Positions 45,319 to 53,996 of a DNA stretch of 64,000 nt are shown one piece after another (within the stretch, counting starts at the first letter, position 1; the number at the start of each line of letters is the position of its first letter). The stretch is from positions 930,001 to 994,000 of the forward strand of contig NZ_CP084115.1 of the NCBI RefSeq assembly GCF_020217465.1. The letters run 5' to 3'. Under the pieces are notes generated by a model. It did no database searches. It saw nothing but the letters and a program-made list of their open reading frames with translations, and was not told where the DNA came from. The position numbers were made by a program, and so were the translations under genes. This stretch comes from Cobetia amphilecti. Lineage in GTDB: Bacteria; Pseudomonadota; Gammaproteobacteria; Pseudomonadales; Halomonadaceae.

Positions 45319-47373
45319 TCAGTTGGCGCGCTGTGACGTGCCGCGCAGCTGATCCAGCACCGATGTCAGGTGCTGGCCGAGCTGACTGGCGTCGACTTCT
45401 CCCTGGATGCGCGCCGCCGTGAGCTCGCGTTCATCGGCGAAGAACAGCAGGCTGGGAGGGCCGAACAGGCCGAATTGCTTGAGCAGCGCCTGGGTGGCGG
45501 CCCCGGTACTGGTGACGTCGGCGCGAATCAGGTGGAACTGGCGCAACTGGCTGGCGACTTTGGGGAAGACCTCGCGCTCCATCACCTTGCACGAGATGCA
45601 CCAGTCGGCGTAGTAGTCGACGAACACCGGCTGGCCGCGGCTGGCGGCAATTGCCAACTCATGTTCGAGCTCGTTCATGTCGCTGACGGTGGTGAAGTCC
45701 AGTGACGTCTCGGCGGCCTGCCCGGATGATGTGCCGCCAGTGAAGGGGGCCAGCGGGCGCAGCGGGTCGCTTGCGCCGCCTGCCACGCCCAGCAGGCTGA
45801 TCATGCCCCAGCCCAGCGCGACCAGTCCCAGTGCCTGACGGGCACGCGCCCAGCCTCGGGTCTGTGTGCTGAGCGCCCCCAGCGCCACGCCGGTGCCGAT
45901 GGCCAGAATGGCCCAGCCCAGCACTGCCAGTGAGGCCGGCAGCAAGCGCTCTACCAGCCACAGCGCCACCCCCAGCAGCAGGATGCCGAAGGCCTGCTTG
46001 ATGCCCTCCATCCAGCCGCCGGCCCTGGGCAGCAGGCTGGCGCCGAAGGTGCCGACCAGAATCAACGGCACGCCCATGCCCAGCCCCAGCGCGAAGAGTG
46101 CCAGTCCGCCGGTCATGGCATCGCCACTGGCGGAGAGATAGACCAGCGCACCGGCCAGAGGTGCCGAGACGCAGGGCGATACCACGAGTACCGATAACGC
46201 GCCCGCCAGCGCCAGTCCGCCGGGGCCGGCGTTCATCAGGCGCCCTTGCAGCGCGTCGAGCCGTGAGTGCATGCCGCTGGGCAGTCGTAGATTGAAGGCG
46301 CCGAACATGGCCAGCGCGAACAGCACGAACAACGCAGCGAAGGGGATCAACACGGCCGGCGCCTGCAGATGCGCCTGCAGGTTGAGCCCCGCGCCGAACA
46401 GGCCCATCAAGGTGCCGGCCGCGGCGTAGGTCAGGGCCATGCCCAGGGCGTAGCTCGTGGACAGCAGCAAGGCGCGCGGGCGGCTGGGGCGCTGGCCGAC
46501 GATGATCGAACTCAGGATCGGAATCATCGGCAGCACGCAGGGCGTGAAGGTCAGGCCGAGTCCGGCGAGGAAGAACAGCCCCAGAGCCGTCAGCAGGCTG
46601 GCATCCGCGAACAGTGCGCTGAAGCCGGCATCGGTGCCGCTGATCGGGGCTGTTGTAGTGCGACTTTCCGTCGACGCCGTCGTATCGCTCGACTGGCTGG
46701 CGGTCGGCATCAGCTGCGCGAACGGGGCAGGGGCACTCTGCTCACCGGCCTGCAGAGTGACGGTCTCCGGCGGATAGCAGAGCCCGGCATCGGCGCAGCC
46801 CTGGAAGGTGATGGAGAGCGGGACCGGGCCGCTGGTCGGTGTGTCGTCATGCACTGCCTTGCCAGTGGAGGCGCTCATAAGCGGGATGCGAATGACCAGC
46901 GCATCGTGGAAGACATGCACCTCGCCCATGTAGGGGTCGTTCTTCAGCTCTCCCGGCGGCAGGTCGGCGTCGCCCAGCATGACCTGGTCGCTGGTGGTCG
47001 CGAAGCTGAACTGATGCCGGTAGAGGTAATAGCCTTCGGCGCTGGTGAAGCCGACATACAGGGTGTCGCCCTCGCGCCAGCTGCGCGGCTTGAAGGCTTC
47101 ACTGACCGGCAGGAAATCGCCCTGATTGCCGCCGCCGAACAGGCTGGACGCCGCACTGCTGGAGCCGCTGCCGACGTTTGAGCTTGAGCCTGAACCTGAG
47201 TCTGAGCTGAACAGACCGGCATTGGCGGGCAGCGCCGTCATCGCCTGTGCGACCACCAGCGCGATTGCCAGCAGGGTTGCCAGCAACTCAGGGCCCAGCA
47301 GACGCGAGAACGCGGAGGGGCGTGCGCGGCCCGTTGGCAGCGCCATGCTGACTTTCAAGAACGAACGAAGCAC
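45319..47373 (-). CDS. dsbD: Thiol:disulfide interchange protein DsbD
   Basis: Passes electrons from cytoplasmic thioredoxin across the inner membrane to periplasmic DsbC/DsbG/CcmG. The 684-residue protein has a signal segment (about 25-50), a Ser/Gly-rich linker, the periplasmic alpha domain with CADAGLC (two redox Cys), eight membrane helices starting LTALGLFFLAGLGLTFTPCVLPM, and the C-terminal thioredoxin-like gamma domain with DYYADWCISCKVMEREVF. It starts with GTG, supported by AAGGAT 7 bases upstream. Longer than E. coli DsbD (565), mainly because of the N-terminal linker. In E. coli it neighbours cutA; here it stands alone. Confidence 0.94.
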   Translation of the reverse strand: MLRSFLKVSMALPTGRARPSAFSRLLGPELLATLLAIALVVAQAMTALPANAGLFSSDSGSGSSSNVGSGSSSAASSLFGGGNQGDFLPVSEAFKPRSWREGDTLYVGFTSAEGYYLYRHQFSFATTSDQVMLGDADLPPGELKNDPYMGEVHVFHDALVIRIPLMSASTGKAVHDDTPTSGPVPLSITFQGCADAGLCYPPETVTLQAGEQSAPAPFAQLMPTASQSSDTTASTESRTTTAPISGTDAGFSALFADASLLTALGLFFLAGLGLTFTPCVLPMIPILSSIIVGQRPSRPRALLLSTSYALGMALTYAAAGTLMGLFGAGLNLQAHLQAPAVLIPFAALFVLFALAMFGAFNLRLPSGMHSRLDALQGRLMNAGPGGLALAGALSVLVVSPCVSAPLAGALVYLSASGDAMTGGLALFALGLGMGVPLILVGTFGASLLPRAGGWMEGIKQAFGILLLGVALWLVERLLPASLAVLGWAILAIGTGVALGALSTQTRGWARARQALGLVALGWGMISLLGVAGGASDPLRPLAPFTGGTSSGQAAETSLDFTTVSDMNELEHELAIAASRGQPVFVDYYADWCISCKVMEREVFPKVASQLRQFHLIRADVTSTGAATQALLKQFGLFGPPSLLFFADERELTAARIQGEVDASQLGQHLTSVLDQLRGTSQRAN

Positions 47374-47873
47374 GGAAGCATCCTTATACAGTGCCGAAAG
47401 AACATCCTGCAGGCCTCAAGGCACCGCAGTCTCGCGCCGCCATTATCCTGCTCGGGGGCGAGCGCTGGATCGAGAGCAGGCCCATCATCGCCGCGCACGA
47501 CTTGCACGCGGATGAATGTGCCACCATGTAGCAGACATCCGCTCGTGTGAGGGCGTGTGAGGACGTATTGACTCGAGTGGTGAAGCCGCCTGCGCGGGTG
47601 GCAGTCTGGTCCTTCGCCCCGCCTGCGACTCGGTCCGCGGCTCGGCCCACGACCAGGCCCGTGACCCGGCCCGCAATCCGGAGCGCATCGCACCTTGCCA
47701 CAGAATCGGCACTTCACCGAGTGCGACTGGCACGTGCAGGGGCGCATGATAGGATAGGACGTACGTCATGAGTACCGGCGCTGGATGCATCGGCGCGGCT
47801 CACATCCGTTCAGGCAGGTCTGACTCGTCTCTCACACGGCTTTTTCTACAAGGCTTCATACAAGGAAGAACGC
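47374..47873. other. 500 bp divergent intergenic region
   Basis: Lies between dsbD (-) and the DUF2333 gene (+). Several short open frames cross it but none has a recognised domain. An imperfect GGCCCG-rich direct repeat is visible near 47640-47690. I see no reliable promoter pair. Confidence 0.5.
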
Positions 47874-48977
47874 ATGGCCCTATTCGGTAAAGGCAGCAAG
47901 CGCGGCGCCAATCGCGATGTGCTGGAAACGCCTCAGTATGGCTGGATCTGGAAACCACTGATCGGGCTGTTCGTCATTTACCTGCTGGTCTGCGTTGGCC
48001 TTGGTATCTACTGGAGCAGTGAACCGGACGAGTTCAACATCGATCAGGCCACGCGCACCGAACTGGCTCGCGTGCATGGTCTGGCCGCGCCGGTGGCCAA
48101 GGTCGAGGGCGAAGAGCCGGCACCGGCTTTCGAGACCCTGCCGACAGGCACCGCGACCGTCGCCACCCTGATGAAACTCAACGATACCCTGCTGCACAAG
48201 CCGGGTGGTTATCTCAAGAATGATGTGGCGCCGCCGGGGCTGATGCTCGACAACATGCCCAACTGGGAATATGGCGTGCTGGTACAGGTGCGTGACATGA
48301 CGCGTGAGCTGCGCAAGGAATTCAGCCGTTCGCAGTCCCAGTCCAGCGATGACAAGGCACTGGGCAAGGCCGAATCCCTGCTGTTCATCGATGCCAATGC
48401 CTGGATGCTGCCGGAAGCCGAGCACGAATATGCCGACGCCAACCGTGAGCTGGGCGACTACCTCAAGCGTCTGAGCGATGACACCCAGAACAACGGCCAG
48501 TTCTACGCGCGTGCCGACAACCTGGTGGCCTGGCTGTCCGATGTCGAGAATCGCCTCGGTTCCCTGTCCCAGCGCCTGTCGGCCAGTGTCGGCAAGTCGC
48601 AGCTCAACCTGAGCCTGGCCGGCGACAAGAGCGCCACCTCGGCCAAGAGCACCCAGACGGAAGAAGAGATCAAGACGCCGTGGCTCGAGATCGATGATGT
48701 CTTCTATCAGGCACGCGGCACCTCCTGGGCGCTGATCCATCTGCTCAAGGCAGTGCGTCATGACTTCCAGGGCGTGCTGGAAGATAAGAACGCGCTGACC
48801 TCCATCGACCAGATCATCCGTGAGCTGGAAGCGACCCAGACCGATATCGGCAGCCCGATCATCCTCAATGGCTCCGGCTTCGGCTTCTTCGCCAACCATT
48901 CGCTGGTGATGGCCAACTACGTCGCGCGTGCCAACTCCGCGATCAGTGACCTGCGCAGCCTGCTCGAGAAGGGCTGA
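47874..48977 (+). CDS. DUF2333 family membrane-anchored protein
   Basis: A 367-residue protein with one N-terminal membrane helix (about residues 27-48, WKPLIGLFVIYLLVCVGLGIYW) and a large periplasmic or cytoplasmic helical domain. Conserved segments of DUF2333 are present: LMKLNDTLLHKPGGYLKNDVAPPGLMLDNMPNWEYGVL, given here only as its position (about 100-137), and WALIHLLKAVRHDF with SPIILNGSGFGFFANHSLVMANYV near the end. The family is common in Pseudomonas and Halomonas and has no established function. It is monocistronic with its own terminator. Confidence 0.88.
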   Translation: MALFGKGSKRGANRDVLETPQYGWIWKPLIGLFVIYLLVCVGLGIYWSSEPDEFNIDQATRTELARVHGLAAPVAKVEGEEPAPAFETLPTGTATVATLMKLNDTLLHKPGGYLKNDVAPPGLMLDNMPNWEYGVLVQVRDMTRELRKEFSRSQSQSSDDKALGKAESLLFIDANAWMLPEAEHEYADANRELGDYLKRLSDDTQNNGQFYARADNLVAWLSDVENRLGSLSQRLSASVGKSQLNLSLAGDKSATSAKSTQTEEEIKTPWLEIDDVFYQARGTSWALIHLLKAVRHDFQGVLEDKNALTSIDQIIRELEATQTDIGSPIILNGSGFGFFANHSLVMANYVARANSAISDLRSLLEKG

Positions 48978-49040
48978 TCCCGTGACGCCCGATGTTGGCT
49001 GAGGGTTCTCCTCGCCGGTGTCGGGCGTGAGCTGGAAACG

Positions 49041-49072
49041 AAAAAGCCCCCGTCATTGACGGGGGCTTTTTG
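49041..49072. terminator. Bidirectional terminator between DUF2333 and ppa
   Basis: AAAAAGCCCCCGTC pairs with GACGGGGGCTTTTT around a 3-base loop. Symmetric A- and T-runs serve both convergent genes. Confidence 0.93.
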
Positions 49073-49110
49073 CATCGTGATGCCTGAATCGCGCATCACC
49101 TCAGAAGGAC

Positions 49111-49641
49111 TCAGTCCTTCTGGTAGGCAGCGGCTGCCTTCTCGATCGCGGCACGGGCGGCATCAGCACCGTCCCAGGAATCGATCTTGACCCACTTGCC
49201 TTTCTCGAGATCCTTGTAGTTCTCGAAGAAGTGCGCGATCTGCTGACGCAGCAGTTCCGGCAGATCAGTGACTTCCTGGACGTCGTCGTACAGGGAAGTC
49301 AGCTTCTGGTGCGGGACGCAGACCAGCTTGGCGTCTTCACCGGCTTCGTCGCTCATGTTGAGCACGCCGACCGGACGCGCACGGATGACGCTGCCCGGTG
49401 CGACCGGATACGGGGTCACGACCAGCGCGTCGAGGGCATCGCCATCGTCGGCCAGGGTGTTCGGGATGTAGCCGTAGTTGGCCGGGTAGAACATCGGGGT
49501 GGCCATGAAACGATCCACCATGAGCGCATCGATGTCCTTGTCGATCTCGTACTTGATCGGCGCGTGATTGGCCGGAATCTCGATCGCTACGTAGACGTCG
49601 TTCGGCAATTCCTTGCCAGCGGGGATCTTGTCGAAACTCAT
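49111..49641 (-). CDS. ppa: Inorganic pyrophosphatase
   Basis: Hydrolyses pyrophosphate, pulling biosynthetic reactions forward. A 176-residue type I enzyme with [43 protein letters not shown] (metal-binding Asp cluster DDGDALD) and [18 protein letters not shown] at 49641 with AGGA 8 bases upstream; an earlier in-frame ATG is not supported. Note that a pyrophosphate-type phosphofructokinase gene lies 3 kb away, which would compete for the same pyrophosphate. Confidence 0.97.
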   Translation of the reverse strand: MSFDKIPAGKELPNDVYVAIEIPANHAPIKYEIDKDIDALMVDRFMATPMFYPANYGYIPNTLADDGDALDALVVTPYPVAPGSVIRARPVGVLNMSDEAGEDAKLVCVPHQKLTSLYDDVQEVTDLPELLRQQIAHFFENYKDLEKGKWVKIDSWDGADAARAAIEKAAAAYQKD

Positions 49642-49905
49642 TGTCGAGTCCTTGGGTTTGCGGGTTGAAGGCCTGCGGGTCAAAATTCCGCTGAATTATA
49701 CGAACTGGCAGACCGTTTTGCCATTATGCCACGCTCGATCGCCTTGCGTTGCACCAACGAGTGGTGGCACTGCAGGCTGACTCGGGTAACACTTGGGGCC
49801 GTCCAGCGCGGCGCAACGGCGATTGTGCGTTCAGCATCGGCTGGCGCTGCGTCACCACCGCATGCATGAAACGTAACGGCAGGATCGAGACGCAAGGAGA
49901 CCGCC

Positions 49906-51633
49906 TTGGCGGATGCAGAGCTTTCACTCAGTTACGGTCAGGCCTTCGTGGCTCCCGACCGCAAGCGTCATCGCAGCTCGATGTCGCTGGAGATACCGCT
50001 GGAGCGCGGCCCGCTGGCGGCCAAGGGCGGCTGTGCGCTGATCGCCGACACCACCAGCAAGAACGCGATTGCCAAGCAGGCCGGCGACCTTGCCGTGCGT
50101 GGCTTTCTGGCCGATTACTTCGCCACGCCCGACAACTGGAGCGTCAAGTATTCCGCGACTCGCGTGCTGCGGGCGCTGAACAGCTGGTGTTACAGCCAGA
50201 GCCGCTTCGTGCGGGGCGGCAGTTACGTGACCTCGATTTCCGCCGTCGTCTTCCGGGGCCAGTCGGCGCATCTGTTCCATGCCGGCGACACGGTGGTCTT
50301 CCGGCTGCGTGGCGGCGAGTTCGAGCAGATCTCGCGCGACCATGTCACCGATCTCGGCGGCTATCGTTATCCGTCGCGGGCGCTGGGCATGGATGTCAGC
50401 CTCGACATCGACTACATCGAGCTGCCGCTCAAGCAGGGCGATATCTTCCTGTTCACGACCCAGGCGGTGCGCGGCACCCTGCTGCCTTCCGATTTCGTGT
50501 CACTGATTCGCGATGACGTCTCGGATCTCGATGCCGCCAGTGAGCGCCTGGCCCATGCCGCGGCGGACCGCGCCGATGAGCGCGGCTACACGGCCGATCA
50601 GTTCTGCTTCCAGCTGGTGCGCATCGATCGCCTGGCGACTGCCTCTGACGATACGCCGGGGCGCGTCTATGGCGACCTGCCGGTACCGCGTGAGCTGGAG
50701 CCGGGCGACCGTATCGATGGCCTGGAAGTGATGGAAGTCATGTCACGCAGCGCGCGGGTACGCGTCTACAAGGTGCGTGACCTCAAGAGCCGGCGCGTGA
50801 TGGTGATGAAGGCGCCCAGCCCGGAGCTGTCGCTCAAGAACGCCTATCTCGAGCACTTCCTGCTCCAGCAGTGGGTGGTGGACCGCGTCAGCTCGCCCTT
50901 CGTGGTCAAGGTGGTGGAGCCGTCACGCCCGCGTGATCATCTCTACTATCTGCTCGAGCATCTGGAGGCGCAGACACTGACCGAATGGGCGCGCATGCAC
51001 CCGCAGGCCAATCTCGAGCAGCGTCTCGATATCGCGCGCCAGCTTGGCAAGGCCGTGCATGCCCTCAATCGTCGTGAGGTGCTGCACCAGCTGATTCACC
51101 CCGACAACGTGATGATCGACCGTCATGGCAAGGTGGTGCTGGTCGATTTCGGCGCCTGCCATCTGCGTGAAGGGGATGGCCATGAGAGCGCCGGTCCGCT
51201 GGCGCGTCAGGTCGGCCTCACCGAACACAGCGCGCCGGAATATGCCCTTGGTGCCGATGTCAGTCGACGCAGCGATCAATACGGCCTGGCCTCGGTGATC
51301 TACTGGCTGCTGACCGGCATGCAGCCCTACGCCCAGTCGATGGAGCAGCTGCGCACTCACACCGACCTCGAACTGCTGGAATATCAGCCAGCCCGCATGC
51401 GCAATCCCCAGGTGCCACAGATCCTGGACGACGCCCTCAGGCGCGCCCTGGACCCGCAGCGCACCCTGCGCTATCGCCGCCTGTCTGAGCTGCTCTACGC
51501 GCTGCGCCTGCCGCAGCAGGACCCCGGCAAGGCGCTGACGCCCTCGGAGGCGATACGTGAACCGGCCAATTTCTGGCAGGGCGTCGCCGGCATCCTGCTG
51601 TTGCTGCTGGTGCTGTCCTGGCTGCTCAAGTGA
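49906..51633 (+). CDS. PPM phosphatase-Ser/Thr kinase fusion with degenerate active sites
   Basis: A 575-residue protein: a PP2C/PPM-like domain (about 5-240), a kinase-like domain (about 265-530) and a C-terminal membrane helix (about 553-573). The closest family known to me is the bifunctional kinase/phosphatase often near nitrate transporters. In the PPM part the ADG motif reads ADTTSK (48-53), the SDG/TDG motif reads TTQAV (Gln186) and DN reads DQ. In the kinase the VAIK-type lysine (K302) and DFG (D414) are kept, but the HRDLKPxN loop reads HQLIHPDN (394-401), so the catalytic Asp is Leu. Both halves are probably inactive or use altered chemistry. TTG start with AAGGAG 6 bases upstream. 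The frame is otherwise intact, arguing for a selected scaffold or sensor. Confidence 0.8.
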   Translation: MADAELSLSYGQAFVAPDRKRHRSSMSLEIPLERGPLAAKGGCALIADTTSKNAIAKQAGDLAVRGFLADYFATPDNWSVKYSATRVLRALNSWCYSQSRFVRGGSYVTSISAVVFRGQSAHLFHAGDTVVFRLRGGEFEQISRDHVTDLGGYRYPSRALGMDVSLDIDYIELPLKQGDIFLFTTQAVRGTLLPSDFVSLIRDDVSDLDAASERLAHAAADRADERGYTADQFCFQLVRIDRLATASDDTPGRVYGDLPVPRELEPGDRIDGLEVMEVMSRSARVRVYKVRDLKSRRVMVMKAPSPELSLKNAYLEHFLLQQWVVDRVSSPFVVKVVEPSRPRDHLYYLLEHLEAQTLTEWARMHPQANLEQRLDIARQLGKAVHALNRREVLHQLIHPDNVMIDRHGKVVLVDFGACHLREGDGHESAGPLARQVGLTEHSAPEYALGADVSRRSDQYGLASVIYWLLTGMQPYAQSMEQLRTHTDLELLEYQPARMRNPQVPQILDDALRRALDPQRTLRYRRLSELLYALRLPQQDPGKALTPSEAIREPANFWQGVAGILLLLLVLSWLLK

Positions 51634-51680
51634 GTGCAGAGCCTGATGGCGCTCAAGGCCATGGTGGGAGGAAGAGGTGT

Positions 51681-52337
51681 ATGGGACAGACCGCGATCGT
51701 GATCGGGGCGACCGGCGTGGTCGGGCGCGAGGTGGTGGCTGAGCTGATCGCCTGCGAGGCCATCGCCCGAGTCATCACGCTGACGCGCCGGCCGGTGCCT
51801 GGCGACTCTGACAAGGTCGAGAACCATGTGGTCGACTTCGCGCGGCTGGAAGACTGGGCCCACTGTTTTCAGGCGGACCTGCTGTTCTCGTGCCTGGGCA
51901 CCACGCTCAAGCAGGCGGGGTCGCTCGAGGCCCAGCGGCGTGTCGATATCGATCATCAACTGAGTGCCGCCCGGCTGGCGGCCGCCCAGGGAGTGACGCA
52001 CTACCTGCTGGTCTCCTCCAGCGGCGCCAATCACGCGAGCCGCAATGGCTATCTCAGGATGAAGGGCGAGCTGGAAGTGGCCATCAAGGCGCTGCCCTTT
52101 GCGCGTATCAGTGTCTTCCAGCCGTCATTGCTGGTAGGGGAGCGCAGCGAGTTCCGCCTGGGCGAGTCGCTGGCGCGCTATCTGTTGCCGGTGCTCACCC
52201 GCTTGCCGGGCCTGCAGCGCTATCGACCGATCCGTGGCGCTCAGGTGGCGGCGCGTATGGTCGAGGTCAGCCAGCGTCAGCAGCAGGCGCATGCGGTGTA
52301 CCGGCTGGAGGAGGTGTTTCCCCGTCCCCCCGAATGA
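51681..52337 (+). CDS. NAD(P)-binding Rossmann protein (HTATIP2/YbjT-like)
   Basis: A 218-residue short-chain-dehydrogenase-like protein. The dinucleotide motif AIVIGATGVVGREVVAEL is at the N-terminus, followed by DLLFSCLGTTLKQAGS, LLVSSSGANHASRNGYLRMKGELE (Ser and the Tyr-x-x-x-Lys-like YLRMK) and FQPSLLVGERSEFR. This is the CC3/HTATIP2-like subgroup of atypical SDRs, often with redox-sensing rather than catalytic roles. GGAGG lies about 10 bases before the ATG. It starts 47 bp after the phosphatase-kinase gene and may be cotranscribed with it. Confidence 0.85.
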   Translation: MGQTAIVIGATGVVGREVVAELIACEAIARVITLTRRPVPGDSDKVENHVVDFARLEDWAHCFQADLLFSCLGTTLKQAGSLEAQRRVDIDHQLSAARLAAAQGVTHYLLVSSSGANHASRNGYLRMKGELEVAIKALPFARISVFQPSLLVGERSEFRLGESLARYLLPVLTRLPGLQRYRPIRGAQVAARMVEVSQRQQQAHAVYRLEEVFPRPPE

Positions 52338-52352
52338 CAACTGCCAGCCATC

Positions 52353-52390
52353 AAAAAGCCCCGCACAGTCGCCTGTGCGGGGCTTTTTTT
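52353..52390. terminator. Terminator after the NAD(P)-binding protein gene
   Basis: Perfect 16-base arms (52353-52368, 52373-52388) with a TCGC loop, A-run before and T-run after; strong in both directions. Confidence 0.95.
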
Positions 52391-52414
52391 ACACTCGCTT
52401 CACTGTCTACTACC

Positions 52415-52510
52415 AGCTCTGTCAATGACCGGCTCTGTCAACGACCGGGACAGTCAGCGACCGGTACTGTCAACGACCGGCTCTGTCAGCAGCTAGCTGT
52501 GTCAGCGACG
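52415..52510. repeat. 16 bp tandem repeat array, six copies
   Basis: Copies start at 52415, 52431, 52447, 52463, 52479 and 52495, strictly 16 bp apart. A typical unit is GGCTCTGTCAACGACC. The array lies between a terminator and the end of the phosphofructokinase gene, and is non-coding. Confidence 0.93.
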
Positions 52511-52539
52511 GGCCGCTCAGGCGCATCAACGCCAGGCGA

Positions 52540-53802
52540 TCAGATCGTGAACGGTGTCAGCTTCTTCTCGACCTTGGCCAGCGTGAGCCTGGCGACCGCC
52601 GGCAGACCATTGACGAACGGCGGGAAGTCCTCGCCCTGGATCAGCGGCGACAGATATTCACGGCAGGCGTCGGTGATGTAGAAGCCATCTTCGGTGATGA
52701 ACTCCAGCGGCATGAACTTCTCGTGGTTGGCGATCTGCTCCAGCGGCGCCTCGATGATGTCCCAGGAGTAATCAGAGCCATCGCCGAGACGACGGATCGC
52801 CGGCATCACGGCATTCTTGCCGGCCAGCGCCATCTCGACGGCGGCACGGCCAGTGGCGTAGGCCTGCTCGACGTCGGTCCTGGAGGCGATGTGACGCGCT
52901 GCGCGCTGCAGGTAATCGGCCACCGCCCAGTGGTACTTGTAGCCCAGGTCCTGCTTGACCATGCCGGCCAGTGTCGGCGCGACGCCGCCCAGCTGACGGT
53001 GGCCGAAGGCATCGGTATTGCCGGCATCGGCCAGGAAGGTGCCATCTTCGTAACGCGCACCTTCGGAGACCACTACCACGCAGTAGCCGTGTTCCTTGAC
53101 GCAGGCATCGACGCGCGCCATGAATTCCTTGCGGTGGAAGGCGACTTCCGGGAAGACGACGATGTGCGGCGGCTGGGTGGCATCCTCACCGGCCAGGGCA
53201 CCGGCAGCGGCGATCCAGCCCGCGTGACGGCCCATGACTTCCAGGATGAACACCTTGGTGGAGGTGGCGCACATGGAGGCGATGTCGAGACCGGCTTCGC
53301 GGGTGGAGGTGGCGATGTACTTGGCCACGCTGCCGAAGCCCGGCGAGTTGTCGGTGATCGGCAGGTCGTTGTCCACGGTCTTCGGCACGTGGATGGCCTG
53401 GATCGGGTAGCCCATGGTCTCGGCCAGCTGAGAGACCTTCAGGCAGGTATCGGCGCTGTCGCCGCCACCGTTGTAGAAGAAGTAACGGATGTCGTGGGCC
53501 TTGAACACCTCGATCAGACGCTCGTACTGGGTACGGTGGTCCTCGATGCTCTTGAGCTTGTAGCGGCAGGAGCCGAAGGCACCGCCCGGCGTGTGGCGCA
53601 GCGCGGCGATGTTCTCGTCGCTTTCCTGGCTGACGTCGATCAGGTCTTCGGTCAGGGCACCGATGATGCCGTTGTGACCGGCATACAGCTTGCCGATCTG
53701 GTCGCCGTTTTCACGAGCGGCTTCGATGACGCCACAGGCACTGGCGTTGATGACGGCGGTAACGCCACCGGACTGGGCGTAGAAGGCATTGTGCTGGGGC
53801 AT
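52540..53802 (-). CDS. Pyrophosphate-dependent 6-phosphofructokinase
   Basis: Phosphorylates fructose 6-phosphate, expected to use pyrophosphate and therefore reversible. A 420-residue protein. Motifs: FYAQSGGVTAVINAS at the N-terminus, YFFYNGGGDSADTCLKVSQ (donor-binding), IHVPKTVDNDLPITDNSPGFG (PKTxDND is the PPi-type signature, D as catalytic base), EVMGRHAGWIAAAGAL and VVSEGARYEDG. Where ATP enzymes read GGDGS, this protein reads GGGDS, with Asp at the position that excludes ATP in PPi enzymes. ATP use cannot be fully ruled out by eye. Convergent with the NAD(P)-binding protein gene. Confidence 0.88.
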   Translation of the reverse strand: MPQHNAFYAQSGGVTAVINASACGVIEAARENGDQIGKLYAGHNGIIGALTEDLIDVSQESDENIAALRHTPGGAFGSCRYKLKSIEDHRTQYERLIEVFKAHDIRYFFYNGGGDSADTCLKVSQLAETMGYPIQAIHVPKTVDNDLPITDNSPGFGSVAKYIATSTREAGLDIASMCATSTKVFILEVMGRHAGWIAAAGALAGEDATQPPHIVVFPEVAFHRKEFMARVDACVKEHGYCVVVVSEGARYEDGTFLADAGNTDAFGHRQLGGVAPTLAGMVKQDLGYKYHWAVADYLQRAARHIASRTDVEQAYATGRAAVEMALAGKNAVMPAIRRLGDGSDYSWDIIEAPLEQIANHEKFMPLEFITEDGFYITDACREYLSPLIQGEDFPPFVNGLPAVARLTLAKVEKKLTPFTI

Positions 53803-53996
53803 GGGCTTCTCGTCTCTGCTTCCTTGTCATGGTCTTGAACGGGCTGGCGCTTACCCGCCGCATCATATCCGAAAGACATGACCCCTGCACGACGCCCGAA
53901 TGCCACTGGGGGTGTCGTCCATCCCTGACAGGCCGCGCGCTACTCGCCGCCTGGCGGGCATGCTAGGCTGCTCGGGCTTCCGGATTGGAGAAACAG

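Noticed and set aside
47384-47790. Short open frames between dsbD and the DUF2333 gene
   Set aside because: Overlapping frames with repeated Arg/Ala/Gly composition, no ribosome binding site and no domain.
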